49,959 bases of DNA, from contig DDSR01000336.1 in the NCBI GenBank assembly GCA_002343455.1, positions 819 through 50,777 of the forward strand, written 5' to 3'. A model generated the notes under the pieces. That model saw only the letters and a program-made list of their open reading frames with translations, did not search any database and had not been told where the DNA came from. Below are positions 17,950-26,317 of this stretch, piece by piece. The number at the start of each line of letters is the position of its first letter. Positions within the stretch are counted from its first letter, which is position 1. The stretch is from Deltaproteobacteria bacterium UBA2385 (GTDB lineage Bacteria; Myxococcota_A; UBA796; UBA2385). The position numbers were made by a program, and so were the translations under genes.

Positions 17950-18932
17950 ATGCCCCTCCTCCTCCTCACCCTGACCCTGGCCTGCACCCGCTCCCCAGAC
18001 GCGGACGGGGACGGGGTCACCGTCGCCCAGGGCGACTGCGACGACACCGATTCGAGTCGCTGGGACCAGGAGGAGCTGTACGCGGGGGACCTCGACCTCT
18101 CCGAGGTGTCGGGCTTCTGCGAGGGGTGGTGCAGGCGCGACATCGAGGGGTCGGTCTGGATCGACGGCCTGGGGGAGTACCCTGAGGAGCTGGACCTGGA
18201 GCAGCTCGCCTGCGTCACGCTGATCACGGGCTGGAGGGGCTCACACAGGTCGGGCGGATCTCCCTCTACTACACGACCGTCTTGGAGAGCCTGAGGGGTC
18301 TGGACAACCTCCGTGAGGTCAGCTCCCTGGCTCTCGAGGCCAACCAGCGCCTCCCCAACCTGAGTGGCCTCGAGGGCCTGGTGCGGGTCGGAGACCTCCT
18401 TGTCGCCCGGAACTACGTGATGACGGACCTGTCCGGGCTTGAAGGGGTGACGACGCTGGGGGATGTGGAGATCCGGGGCAATCCGGAGCTGCGCAGCCTG
18501 GAGGCCCTGAGGCAGGTCGAAGCTGTGGGGGGCACGCTGGAGATCCGCGACAACCCAAGCTTGGAGACGCTGTCCGGGTTGAACGGAGTGAGCACGGTCG
18601 GGGAAGACCTCCTCGTCGTGTGGAACCCCAAGATGCAGAGCCTGGAGGGTCTGGAGCAGCTGACCACCGTGGGGCGCAGGCTGCGCGTTCAGTCGAACGG
18701 ATCCCTGCGGAGTCTGGATGGGGCCGAGGCCGTCCGGGAGGTGGGGGAGGATCTGATGATCGTCGGCAATCCCTCCCTCGTCGAGGTCAGCGCGATGCAT
18801 GGGGTCCAGAGGGTGGGGGAGAGCCTCTGGGTCGAGGACAACCCGACTCTCCCCGAAGCGGCAGCCGAGGCGCTGACCGCCGCCATCCCCGAGATCGGGG
18901 GCTCGGTCTTCGTCCGAAGGAACGGGGACTGA
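17950..18932 (+). pseudogene. Leucine-rich-repeat lipoprotein gene with frameshift
   Basis: The reading frame from 17950 gives a lipoprotein signal (MPLLLLTLTLAC, C12), a DADGDGVTVAQGDCDDTDSS metal-binding stretch of the type common in myxobacteria, then the start of a repeat domain. It runs out of sense near 18229 and stops at 18294. From 18231 the next frame continues exactly where a repeat is expected (LEGLTQVGRISLYYTTVLES) and runs to 18932 through about seven receptor-L-type leucine-rich repeats of 23-26 aa (pattern L..V.G.L.I..NP.L.SL.GL). Loss of one base near 18229 explains it. The product would have been a surface lipoprotein of about 327 aa. A sequencing error or, less likely, programmed shifting would leave the gene alive. 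Confidence 0.8.
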
Positions 18933-18937
18933 TCGGC

Positions 18938-18949
18938 CCGCTACGTCCG
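18938..18949. repeat. Isolated arm of the REP-like palindrome
   Basis: CCGCTACGTCCG is identical to the right arm at 17883-17894, 1055 bp away. The two copies bracket the broken leucine-rich gene as direct repeats. Confidence 0.6.
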
Positions 18950-18984
18950 CGCCTCCCTCTCCAGCAGGCTAGATCCCCCGCCCC

Positions 18985-20175
18985 ATGGCCTCCGCCCTCG
19001 TCCGCCTGCCGCCGCTGCCCCCCTCGACCGAGCACCTGCGCCGGGTGGAGCGCACCTGGGCCCTGCTCCGGCCGCTGCTGGGCCTGGTGACGAGCCACTG
19101 GCAGGCGCTGGAGGTGCGCGGCGCCGAGCATTGTCTTCGCTCGGGGCCGGCGCTGCTGTTGAGCAACCACGTCGGGATCCTCGACCCGCTCTGCCTGATG
19201 CTGGCGCTGGGGCGGCCCGTCCAGTTCATGGCGGGCGAGGGGCTCTTCGACGCCCCGGGGGCGGGGCGACTGGCGCGCTGGTCGGGGGCGGTGCCGCGCA
19301 AGAAGATGGTGGCCGACCTGCAGAGCGTGCGGCAGCTGCTGGCCTGGGGCCGGGTGGGCGGGCTGATCGGGCTCTTCCCCGAGGCCGATCGGACCTGGGA
19401 CGGACAGACGCAGGCCCTGGTGCCGGGCATCGGGCGGCTGGTGCGGACGGCGGGACTGCCGGTGCTGGTGGCCCGGCTGGTGGGCGTCTACCACCAGCAC
19501 CCCCGCTGGGCGGCGCGGCAGCGGCGGGGGCCGGTGCGGGTGGAGCTGGATCCGCCGCGGAGCTTCACGCGCCAGGACGATCCCGAACAGATCGAGGCCA
19601 GCTTGCAGGAGGCGCTGACCGTGGACCCGCTGGAGCGGCCGGCGGGGCGGCTGCGGGGCAAAGAGCTGGCCCTGGGGCTGCCCGACGCGCTCTTCGAGTG
19701 CCCGCGCTGCGGGGCGACCGATCGGCTGCGGGCGAAGGGGGACGCGCTCTCCTGCGCGGCCTGCCGGGCGCAGTGGGGCCTGGACCTGGAGCACCGCCTG
19801 AGCCCCCGCGGTGGGGGGGAGGCCCTGCGGGTGCCCGAGCTGCTGAGCTCGCTCCGGCGGCGGGCCGAGGGGCGCCACCTGGAGGCCGGGCCGGGGGAGC
19901 CTCTGCTGCGCAGCGCCAGGGCGCGGGTGCTGGACATCAGCGAGGCGCGGGCCCGGCCGCTGGGCGAGGGGCCAGTGGAGCTCTGGCCCGAAGGCCTGCG
20001 CCTGCCCGGCGAGCCGCTGCTGCCGATGGCCGAGCTGCGCACCTTCAACGTCTACATGCGCCGTCGCTTGCAGATCCGCGCGGCCGCGCGCTCCTTCGAG
20101 CTGGTGCTGCCGCCGGAGGAGTCGGCCCTGCGCTGGCAGTGGATCGGGGAGCCGGCCCGCCGCGCGCTGGGGTAG
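18985..20175 (+). CDS. PlsC-type acyltransferase with C-terminal zinc ribbon
   Basis: 396-aa acyltransferase of the 1-acylglycerol-3-phosphate acyltransferase (LPLAT) family. Motif I HX4D is SNHVGILDP (H62, D67); motif III is FPEADRTW (131-138), where the usual FPEG has Ala for Gly. Beyond about 215 aa comes a part unlike normal PlsC: a zinc ribbon CPRCGATDRL...CAACRAQW (about 238-262) and a beta-rich end. It transfers an acyl chain from acyl-ACP or acyl-CoA to a lipid or perhaps another acceptor, at the inner face of the membrane. The radical SAM gene starts 22 nt later, so the two are probably co-transcribed. The catalytic fold is secure, the acceptor is not. Confidence 0.85.
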   Translation: MASALVRLPPLPPSTEHLRRVERTWALLRPLLGLVTSHWQALEVRGAEHCLRSGPALLLSNHVGILDPLCLMLALGRPVQFMAGEGLFDAPGAGRLARWSGAVPRKKMVADLQSVRQLLAWGRVGGLIGLFPEADRTWDGQTQALVPGIGRLVRTAGLPVLVARLVGVYHQHPRWAARQRRGPVRVELDPPRSFTRQDDPEQIEASLQEALTVDPLERPAGRLRGKELALGLPDALFECPRCGATDRLRAKGDALSCAACRAQWGLDLEHRLSPRGGGEALRVPELLSSLRRRAEGRHLEAGPGEPLLRSARARVLDISEARARPLGEGPVELWPEGLRLPGEPLLPMAELRTFNVYMRRRLQIRAAARSFELVLPPEESALRWQWIGEPARRALG

Positions 20176-20197
20176 CTTGCCGGCTGGAGGCGGAGGA

Positions 20198-22294
20198 ATG
20201 CGCAGCGCTCGGGACCTGAGGCGGGACAGCCTGATGTACCTGTCGCGCCGCCTCAACCGCAGCCTGGCGCCGCCGGACCGGGTCAGCGTCAACCTGACGC
20301 TGCGCTGCAACCTCTCCTGCACGATGTGCACGACCTGCTACGACAGCCCCGAGCTCTCGACGGAGGAGGTCAAGGCGATCATCGACCAGACCAGCGCCTG
20401 GGGGGTGGAGGTGTTCAACCCGCTGGGGGGCGAGCCCTTCATGCGGGCCGACATCGAGGAGCTGCTGGCCTACGCGGTCCGACGCGGCTTCTACGTGACG
20501 GTGACGACCAATGGCACGCTGATCACCGAGAAGCGGGCCCGGGCGATCGCGGCGATCCCCTCGGACCGGCTGCACCTGAACATCAGCCTGGACGGGGACG
20601 AAGCCGCCAACGATCGGGTGCGCGGCGAGGGGATGTGGAGGCGGGCGATCCAGGGCTACCAGCGGGTGCGGGAGGCGGACGAGCGGGCGGGAAACTCGCG
20701 CCGCAAGATCCTGGCCAACACGATCCTGCACGCCCTGAACATGGACCGATTCCCGGCGATCCTGGACGAGCAGGCGGCGCTCGGCTTTGACGGGGTACAG
20801 ATCCTCAACCTGTTCCGGGCGGGGCCCGAGGTGCCGAAGGAGAGCCGGGATCTGTGGCTGCAGCCCTGGCACCTGGGGGCGCTGGAGGTGCTGGTGGAGA
20901 CCCTGGCCCGGCGGGCGGAGGAGCAGGGGCCGGCGGGCTACCGGATCCAGAACGATCCGGGGGATCTGCGCAAGGTGCCCAGCTACTACCGAGAGGAGCT
21001 GAAGCCCCTGGAGGCGCCCTGCTGGGCGGGCTGGAAGGAGCTCTACATCAACGCCGACGGGGCGGCGATCATGTGCGACGGGAAGCTGGACTTCCTCAAC
21101 GGCGCCTTCGGCAATGTGCGTGAACAGACCCTCCGGCAGCTCTGGCAGAGCCCGGCCCTGCGGCAGCGGCGAGAGGTGGTGCGTAATTGTACGACCCCCT
21201 GCGTGCAGGACTGCTACCTGCGGACCCGCAGCGACTCCGGGCGGGAGCTGGCCGGCGAGGCGGCGGGGATGGTCGCCCAGGCGGCCCGCCACCGGCTTCA
21301 GGCGCTGAGCCGGCGGGTGCAGGATCAGCCCGACACGGTGCTGAGGCTGGAGCTCTGCGACATCGTCGAGGCGACCGCGCCGGGCTGCAGCACGCCGATG
21401 ACCCGCTGGGAGGCGCTGACGCGGGATCTGCCGATGGAGCCGACGCCGGCCAACTGGAAGGAGCTACGCGACCGCGGCTACCTGGACTTCGGGCGGGGCT
21501 TCATGGGCTTCGAGCTGGTGCGCTCGGTCTGCGACGATCTGCGGGCCAGCCGGCTGCGCTTCGAGACCCTGGAGCTGCGCTGGCGGGGAGAGCCGCTGCT
21601 GCACCCGGAGATCGAGCCGATCCTCGGGTATCTGTGCGAGGCGATCGGCCGGGGCGAAGTGGCCCGGCGGCTGCGCATCGAGAGCAGCGGGACCTTCCTG
21701 ACGCCGGCGATCGCGGCGATGCCGGTGGACGAGTGGATCATCGATCTGGACCGGGGGGATCTGGACCGGGGGGATCTGGACCGGGGGGCGGCCTCCCCCT
21801 TGCTGGAGGACGCGCGCCGGGTGGTGCTGGGGGTCCGGGCGACGGAGTCCACGGATGGGAGGGCCTTGCGGGAGAGGTACCCGGGCTTCCAACCGGTGGC
21901 CGGCCGCCTGCCGAGAGAGGGTCGCCGCCTGCTCTGGGCGAGGCGGACGGACCACGACCATTACCTGGCGAACGCGGCGGCGCGGGCGGCGCTGGGCCGG
22001 GTGGCGGCGGACTGGGGTGTCGAGTGCGAGCTGGGCGAGGAGAGCGGGCCGCGGCGCTGCCGGGCGCCGGAGCGCACGCCGACGGTGAGCTGGGACGGGA
22101 AGATCACCCTCTGTACGCGGGACGTGATGCTGGCCAACCGGGTGGGCGAGGTGACCAGCGGCACGCTGAGCGAGGTCTGGCGCGGGCCAGAGCTGGCGGC
22201 GGACCGGCGGGCCTGTACCGAGGGGGGCGGGGTGCCGGAGAGGGCGCTGTGCCGGGACTGTGCGCTGCCGTGGAGCCCGAATGCGGGGGGATAG
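20198..22294 (+). CDS. Double radical SAM/SPASM protein, second half lacking cluster cysteines
   Basis: 698 aa. First half: radical SAM motif CNLSCTMC (C37, C41, C44), GGEP (77-80) and a SPASM-type C-terminal cysteine set (PCWAGWKELYINADG near 275, MCDG, then CTTPCVQDC near 330). Second half (about 390-698) has the same overall layout but no CX3CX2C; it ends with a SPASM-like stretch TVSWDGKITLCTRDVM and CRDCALPW. It resembles a fused, partly inactive duplicate. SPASM enzymes often modify peptides or process sugars; no small peptide gene is visible nearby. The start is ATG 20198 with GGAGG 7 nt upstream; an in-frame TTG at 20177 is less likely. Three in-frame 15-bp repeats lie at 21743. It ends 6 bp before a convergent gene. 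Confidence 0.88.
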   Translation: MRSARDLRRDSLMYLSRRLNRSLAPPDRVSVNLTLRCNLSCTMCTTCYDSPELSTEEVKAIIDQTSAWGVEVFNPLGGEPFMRADIEELLAYAVRRGFYVTVTTNGTLITEKRARAIAAIPSDRLHLNISLDGDEAANDRVRGEGMWRRAIQGYQRVREADERAGNSRRKILANTILHALNMDRFPAILDEQAALGFDGVQILNLFRAGPEVPKESRDLWLQPWHLGALEVLVETLARRAEEQGPAGYRIQNDPGDLRKVPSYYREELKPLEAPCWAGWKELYINADGAAIMCDGKLDFLNGAFGNVREQTLRQLWQSPALRQRREVVRNCTTPCVQDCYLRTRSDSGRELAGEAAGMVAQAARHRLQALSRRVQDQPDTVLRLELCDIVEATAPGCSTPMTRWEALTRDLPMEPTPANWKELRDRGYLDFGRGFMGFELVRSVCDDLRASRLRFETLELRWRGEPLLHPEIEPILGYLCEAIGRGEVARRLRIESSGTFLTPAIAAMPVDEWIIDLDRGDLDRGDLDRGAASPLLEDARRVVLGVRATESTDGRALRERYPGFQPVAGRLPREGRRLLWARRTDHDHYLANAAARAALGRVAADWGVECELGEESGPRRCRAPERTPTVSWDGKITLCTRDVMLANRVGEVTSGTLSEVWRGPELAADRRACTEGGGVPERALCRDCALPWSPNAGG
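21743..21787. repeat. Three in-frame 15-bp tandem repeats
   Basis: GATCTGGACCGGGGG occurs three times in a row and encodes Asp-Leu-Asp-Arg-Gly three times in the second half of the radical SAM protein. Copies are identical, so the expansion looks recent and copy number may vary between strains. Confidence 0.9.
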
Positions 22295-22300
22295 AGGGTG

Positions 22301-22768
22301 CTACCCCCGACTGGCCAGCGCGATGTTCGTCAGACCGATTCGGCTGCAGCGGGCGATGACGTCCATGATCACCTCGTACGACGCGGTCTTGTCGCCCCGC
22401 AGGATGATGCGTACCGGGGTCTCCTGGGCCTTGAGCGCCGCCAGCCGCGCGTCGAGCTCGTCGAGGCTGATCTCCTCGTTCTCGACGAAGACCGTGTGAT
22501 CCGGCAGGACCGAGATGACGACGTCCTCGGGCACGAGATCCTCGATGCCGGCGCCCTCGGGGGTCATGACCTGCAGCGCGCGCTCGGCGAGCAGGCCCTT
22601 CTGGTAGGAGGACTCCTTCTCTTCCTCGATCATGGAGGAGGAGACGACCATCAGGATGATCAGGAGGACCAGGAAGACGTCGGTGAGGGGGGTGATGTTG
22701 ATCTCGGAGAACTGTCCGCCCTCGAACTCGTCCTCGCCGAGACCGTCAGCCTGCGGTGCGCCCTGCAT
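22301..22768 (-). CDS. ExbD/TolR-type biopolymer transport protein
   Basis: 155 aa, one N-terminal membrane segment (about 24-45, TPLTDVFLVLLIILMVVSS) carrying the key Asp of the proton path (D29 in PLTDV), then a periplasmic domain. It works with ExbB/TolQ to turn the proton gradient into motion passed to an outer-membrane partner. It overlaps the upstream ExbB-like gene by 23 bp. Last gene of a three-gene unit with a PDZ protein instead of TonB. Confidence 0.93.
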   Translation of the reverse strand: MQGAPQADGLGEDEFEGGQFSEINITPLTDVFLVLLIILMVVSSSMIEEEKESSYQKGLLAERALQVMTPEGAGIEDLVPEDVVISVLPDHTVFVENEEISLDELDARLAALKAQETPVRIILRGDKTASYEVIMDVIARCSRIGLTNIALASRG

Positions 22769-23405
22769 GGGACCCCCTCTCGTGCTCGATCAGCTCGAGC
22801 AGCTCGTCGCTGAGGATGGCCAGGTCGCGGACGAGGCCCCCGGCGATGGTGTTGAGGATGTTGAAGAGGACGACGGCTTCCAGCGCGACGGCGATGCCGA
22901 CGGCGGTGGCGATCAGGGCCTGCGAGATGCCGACGGAGACGATGGCGAAGCCGCCCTGGCCGGACTCGCCGATGGCCTGAAAGGCGTTCATGACGCCGAC
23001 GACGGTGCCGAAGAGGCCGACGAAGGGCATCAGCGCGCCGGCGGTGCCGAGGATCCAGGTGCGGGCGCGCAGGGCCCCGCCGACCCGCTTCTGTTCACGG
23101 GCCATGGCCTTGGCGGGGTTGCCCTTGACCTGGCCGGTGGCGCGGTCGAGGCCGGCGGCGAAGACGGTGCGGGCGACGCCGCGGACGGTGCCGAGGGCCT
23201 GGACGGCCTGGGCGATGCCGCCGTTGCGGGCGGCGAGCACGACCTTGCGCGCCGAGACGAGCGAGCGGCGCACGAGGAAGAGGGCCAGCAGGCGCTCCAG
23301 GGCGATGGCGACCAGGAACAGGGACGAGGCGGCCATCAGGAAGACCAGCAGCATCTCCAGGCTGAAGGCCTCGAAGGCGGACTGCAAGACAGGGGGCAGG
23401 GTCAT
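22746..23405 (-). CDS. MotA/TolQ/ExbB proton channel family protein
   Basis: 219 aa with three membrane segments (about 16-38, 122-145, 158-185) as in the ExbB/TolQ family. The conserved TAGALMPFVGLFGTVVGVMN block and SVGISQALIATAVGIAVAL are clear. It forms the pentamer around the ExbD dimer in the inner membrane. It starts 6 bp after the PDZ gene's stop and overlaps exbD-like by 23 bp, so the three are one operon. Confidence 0.93.
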   Translation of the reverse strand: MTLPPVLQSAFEAFSLEMLLVFLMAASSLFLVAIALERLLALFLVRRSLVSARKVVLAARNGGIAQAVQALGTVRGVARTVFAAGLDRATGQVKGNPAKAMAREQKRVGGALRARTWILGTAGALMPFVGLFGTVVGVMNAFQAIGESGQGGFAIVSVGISQALIATAVGIAVALEAVVLFNILNTIAGGLVRDLAILSDELLELIEHERGSHAGRTAG

Positions 23406-23411
23406 TGGGCT

Positions 23412-24233
23412 TCACTTCATCAGGTAGGTGTGAACGAGCTCCTCGCCGTTGCGGCGGGTGAGCTCGACGGTGATGGTCTTCTGCCCGCGGACGGCCAGCC
23501 AGGTGGCGACGCCCTGGGCGATGGTGTTGACCTTGCGGCCGTTGATGGTGCGCACGACGTCTCCGTTCTGCATCCCGCCCTGCCGCAGGACGCTGCAGCG
23601 CGGCAGGTAGAGCTTGGCGCCGCCGCGCTTGCCGTCTTCGTCCCGGTAGGAGCTGACGCCGACCTGGCGCTCCAGCTCGCGCAGGTGGGTGGCGTACCAG
23701 TCCAGCAGGCTGCGCTCGACCCGCCAGCGCTTGTCGCCCAGCGCAGTGACCTCCTCGATCTTCTCGCAGGGCTTCTTCTTGCCGCGTGGAGGGGCGCCGG
23801 CCTGGCCCTCCTTCAGGGTGCGGGTCTCGGCGATGCGCGCCTCTCGCGCGTTGGCCATCTGGGCGGTAGGTTCGCCGCTGCCTTCGGCGGTGGGGGCGGA
23901 GCCGGTGGCCTCGCTCTTGGGCTGCGAGGGGGCGGCGACCGGCGCCGGGGCGCTGGCCTTGGGCTGCGCCTTGGCCTTGGGCTCGACGTAGACCGAGACG
24001 TTGACGGGCATGGCCGGGGTGGTCAGCTCGGCGCCGTCGTTGCCGATGGGGCCGGCCTCCTCGCCCTCCTCGCCCGCCAGATCGTAGAGGTGGGCGAAGC
24101 GGGTGTACGAGAGCACCGGCAGGGCGCCGGCGAGGTGCAAGGTGATGCTGACCAGCCAGGCGACGACGTGCAGGCCCAGCCCGGTGGCGAGCAGGCGGCG
24201 CAGCGGCGAGGTGGGGCGGGGAGGAGGGGCCAT
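23412..24233 (-). CDS. Membrane-anchored PDZ protein of ExbB/ExbD operon
   Basis: 273 aa: short cytoplasmic N-terminus, one membrane segment (about 13-36), a Pro/Ala/Lys-rich stretch with AKAQPKASAPAPVAAPSQ (about 85-130) and a C-terminal PDZ-like domain (about 190-273) with GGMQNGDVVRTINGRKVN. The topology is like TonB, but the C-terminal domain is PDZ-like, closer to GspC, and four Cys may pair. In this position it probably takes the force of the ExbB/D motor to a periplasmic or outer-membrane client. It is the first gene of the unit, 84 bp from the divergent maltoporin-like gene. Fold assignment is from the PDZ motif. Confidence 0.8.
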   Translation of the reverse strand: MAPPPRPTSPLRRLLATGLGLHVVAWLVSITLHLAGALPVLSYTRFAHLYDLAGEEGEEAGPIGNDGAELTTPAMPVNVSVYVEPKAKAQPKASAPAPVAAPSQPKSEATGSAPTAEGSGEPTAQMANAREARIAETRTLKEGQAGAPPRGKKKPCEKIEEVTALGDKRWRVERSLLDWYATHLRELERQVGVSSYRDEDGKRGGAKLYLPRCSVLRQGGMQNGDVVRTINGRKVNTIAQGVATWLAVRGQKTITVELTRRNGEELVHTYLMK

Positions 24234-24250
24234 CGGCTCAGCGTCGAGAG

Positions 24251-24281
24251 GTCCCCCATGCTATCCCCCTGCGTGGGGGAC
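24251..24281. promoter_or_regulatory. Inverted repeat between divergent units
   Basis: GTCCCCC (24251-24257) can pair with GGGGGAC (24275-24281), and an inner TCCCCC/GGGGGA pair (24264-24269 with 24275-24280) competes for the same right arm. The 84-bp gap also has TAGAAT at 24302, a fair -10 for the plus-strand unit. A shared operator is possible. Confidence 0.3.
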
Positions 24282-24317
24282 ACGCGCGGGCGCCGATGCG
24301 ATAGAATCCCGCCCCTC

Positions 24318-25790
24318 ATGCGACCCAGCCTCCTCTTCACGCTGCTGTGCCTGCTCCCGCGATCGGCGGAGGCGGTGGGCGCCGACGTCGGCGGCTACCT
24401 GCGGGTCGGGACGCGGCCGGACTTCCAGGGGGGCGACGGGCGCCTGGGCTACTGGAACCTGTACGGGCGGCTGCTGAACGAGGGGCCCTACGCGACCCTG
24501 GACTTCCGGCTGGACGTGCTCGAGCAGCAGCCGGGCACGGTGGCGCCCTGGACCAGCGTCCACCTGCGGGTCGAGGGCGGCAGCATCGGCAACGCCGACA
24601 GCCTCGGCGGGGCGCTCTCGGCCTTTCGGCTCTCGCAGGCCTACATCCAGGCCGGCAATGTGCTCTTCTCGGACCTGACCTGGCAGGTGGGCACGCTGGA
24701 CTTCTACTTCGGCGACCTGGGCCTCTACGATATGCGCCCGGCGCAGATCTTCTACGAGACGGTCGGGCTGAGCGCGATGGTCGACCGCGGGCCGGTGCAG
24801 CTGCTGCTGGGGGCCGGGGACAGCGGCTACCAGGTCAAGGGCAGCGAGTACAACACGCTGCTGACGGGGGGCGGGGCCCTGCGGCTGCGGCCCTTCAAGG
24901 GGCTGGAGCTGGGGGTCGGCGGGCAGGTCCGCTACGAGCCGAAGGTGGTCGGCAACCGCTTCGCCCAGCACCAGACGCCCGATGTGGACTACGAGGACTG
25001 GCTGCGCGGCGAGGTGGTGCAGCAGTACGCCAACCAGGCCCCGATCGAGCTGCTGGACTTCCCCGATCCGGTGCCCACGGACGCCTCCAGCTGGAAGGGC
25101 ATCGGCTACCTGGGCTTCGGCGGCGCCGGTCCCCTGGTCTGGAACAACGCCTTCTTCAGCCTGGAGCGCCTGCACCCGCAGGGGGCCAACACCGAGAGCT
25201 ACGACGGCACGGACTACCGGATCTACGCGACCGAGCTGACCGATCAGCGCACGGTGCTGCTGATGGGCAACGAGCTGCAGCTGCGGCTGGTGCCGCGGCG
25301 GCTGGACCTGGTGCTGGCCGGGCTGTACGGCGACCACCGCGACGGGGACAACGACCTCGCGCCCAGCGACCACGACCGCCTCTACGCCTCGGGCGTCGGG
25401 CGCCTGCAGGCCTACGCCTCGGACACGGTGCACTTCCTGGCCGAGACCAGCTACGCGAGGGAGAAGTCGCGCAACGGCAACCTCTACCGCGAGCACGCCG
25501 ACAGCATCTTCGCCAACACCGGGGGCGAGCCGGACACCGACGGCTTCGAGAACGGCGACAGCGATGTGCGCCGCACCTGGCAGGGCAAGACCGGCGTGGT
25601 GCTGAACCCGCTGGGCACCGGGGTCTACACCCGCCCCAGCCTGCGGCTGCTCTACGGCATCCAGTACAGCAACCAGAACAACGCCTTCGGCAACAGCTTC
25701 GTCGAGTCGCTCGACCAGTACGACGACTTCCAGACGGTCGAGCAGCACTGGCACCACCTGGTGGCCATCGAGGCGGAGGCGTGGTTCTGA
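24318..25790 (+). CDS. Maltoporin-like outer-membrane barrel protein
   Basis: 490 aa with a cleavable signal (1-18, LLPRSAEA) and a body of alternating hydrophobic/polar strands rich in Tyr, Gly and Asp. The C-terminal stretch LRLLYGIQYSNQNNAFGNSF and the final aromatic residue (AWF) resemble maltoporin/carbohydrate porin ends. Its place directly before a lipoprotein and an alpha-amylase supports sugar or maltodextrin uptake. Its stop overlaps the next start (ATGA). It could also be a general DUF-type barrel; the porin call leans partly on context. Confidence 0.7.
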   Translation: MRPSLLFTLLCLLPRSAEAVGADVGGYLRVGTRPDFQGGDGRLGYWNLYGRLLNEGPYATLDFRLDVLEQQPGTVAPWTSVHLRVEGGSIGNADSLGGALSAFRLSQAYIQAGNVLFSDLTWQVGTLDFYFGDLGLYDMRPAQIFYETVGLSAMVDRGPVQLLLGAGDSGYQVKGSEYNTLLTGGGALRLRPFKGLELGVGGQVRYEPKVVGNRFAQHQTPDVDYEDWLRGEVVQQYANQAPIELLDFPDPVPTDASSWKGIGYLGFGGAGPLVWNNAFFSLERLHPQGANTESYDGTDYRIYATELTDQRTVLLMGNELQLRLVPRRLDLVLAGLYGDHRDGDNDLAPSDHDRLYASGVGRLQAYASDTVHFLAETSYAREKSRNGNLYREHADSIFANTGGEPDTDGFENGDSDVRRTWQGKTGVVLNPLGTGVYTRPSLRLLYGIQYSNQNNAFGNSFVESLDQYDDFQTVEQHWHHLVAIEAEAWF

Positions 25791-26317
25791 TGCTCCTCTC
25801 CCTGTTGCTGATGGCCTGCCTGCCCAAGGCCAGCGTGGTCTCTGCCCCCTCGCCGATGAGCGTGGCGGTGGTGGCCGCGCTGGAGCCCCTGGAAGACGCC
25901 ACCGTCCGGCCGATGCCGGCGGAGATCGACCGCCGGGTGAATCAGCTCCTGCTGGCGCGCAATCTGCGCCCGGTGGCGATCGCCGAGGCCGACTGGGAGA
26001 GCGCCTTCACCAAGGGGCGCACGACCCGCTTCCGGGTCGCCCACGCGGCGATGGCCTCCGAGACCGACCTGGTGCTGGTGGTCGAGGCCTTCGCCCGCTA
26101 CGGCAGCCAGCTCAACGGGCGCTACCGCTGGACGGTGCAGGTCAGCGCCTCGCTCGCCCCCGGCGGCAAGCCCGAGGACGCCGTCACCAGCGAGTTCAAC
26201 GTGCCCGTCTTCCTGCAGTTCTCGCACGAGCAGGAGGCCGAGGCGGTGGCGGCGGCGGCGACGGTGATCGAGCGGCAGCTCGGGCACCTGCTGGACCAGG
26301 TGCTGGGCGGGCTGTGA
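25790..26317 (+). CDS. Small lipoprotein of amylase unit, unknown function
   Basis: 175 aa with lipobox LLLMAC (C10). The rest is a compact alpha/beta domain (AEIDRRVNQLLLARNLRPVA, then a beta-rich part TDLVLVVEAFARYG) with no family I recognise. It overlaps both neighbours by 4 nt (ATGA and GTGA) and so is translated together with the maltoporin-like barrel and the amylase. It could aid barrel assembly or hold the amylase at the surface (inference). Confidence 0.75.
   Translation: MLLSLLLMACLPKASVVSAPSPMSVAVVAALEPLEDATVRPMPAEIDRRVNQLLLARNLRPVAIAEADWESAFTKGRTTRFRVAHAAMASETDLVLVVEAFARYGSQLNGRYRWTVQVSASLAPGGKPEDAVTSEFNVPVFLQFSHEQEAEAVAAAATVIERQLGHLLDQVLGGL

Noticed and set aside
17701..17950. 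CRISPR array
   Set aside because: The repeats are palindromes with unequal spacing and no unique spacers of equal length; no cas genes are present.
17726..18949. Insertion sequence or integron-like cassette around the leucine-rich gene
   Set aside because: No transposase, integrase or target-site duplication beyond the 12-bp arm; a REP-like element is simpler.
18985..20175. Lysophospholipid acyltransferase with standard plsC role
   Set aside because: The core fits, but the zinc ribbon and extra tail make a plain PlsC label unsafe, so no gene symbol is given.
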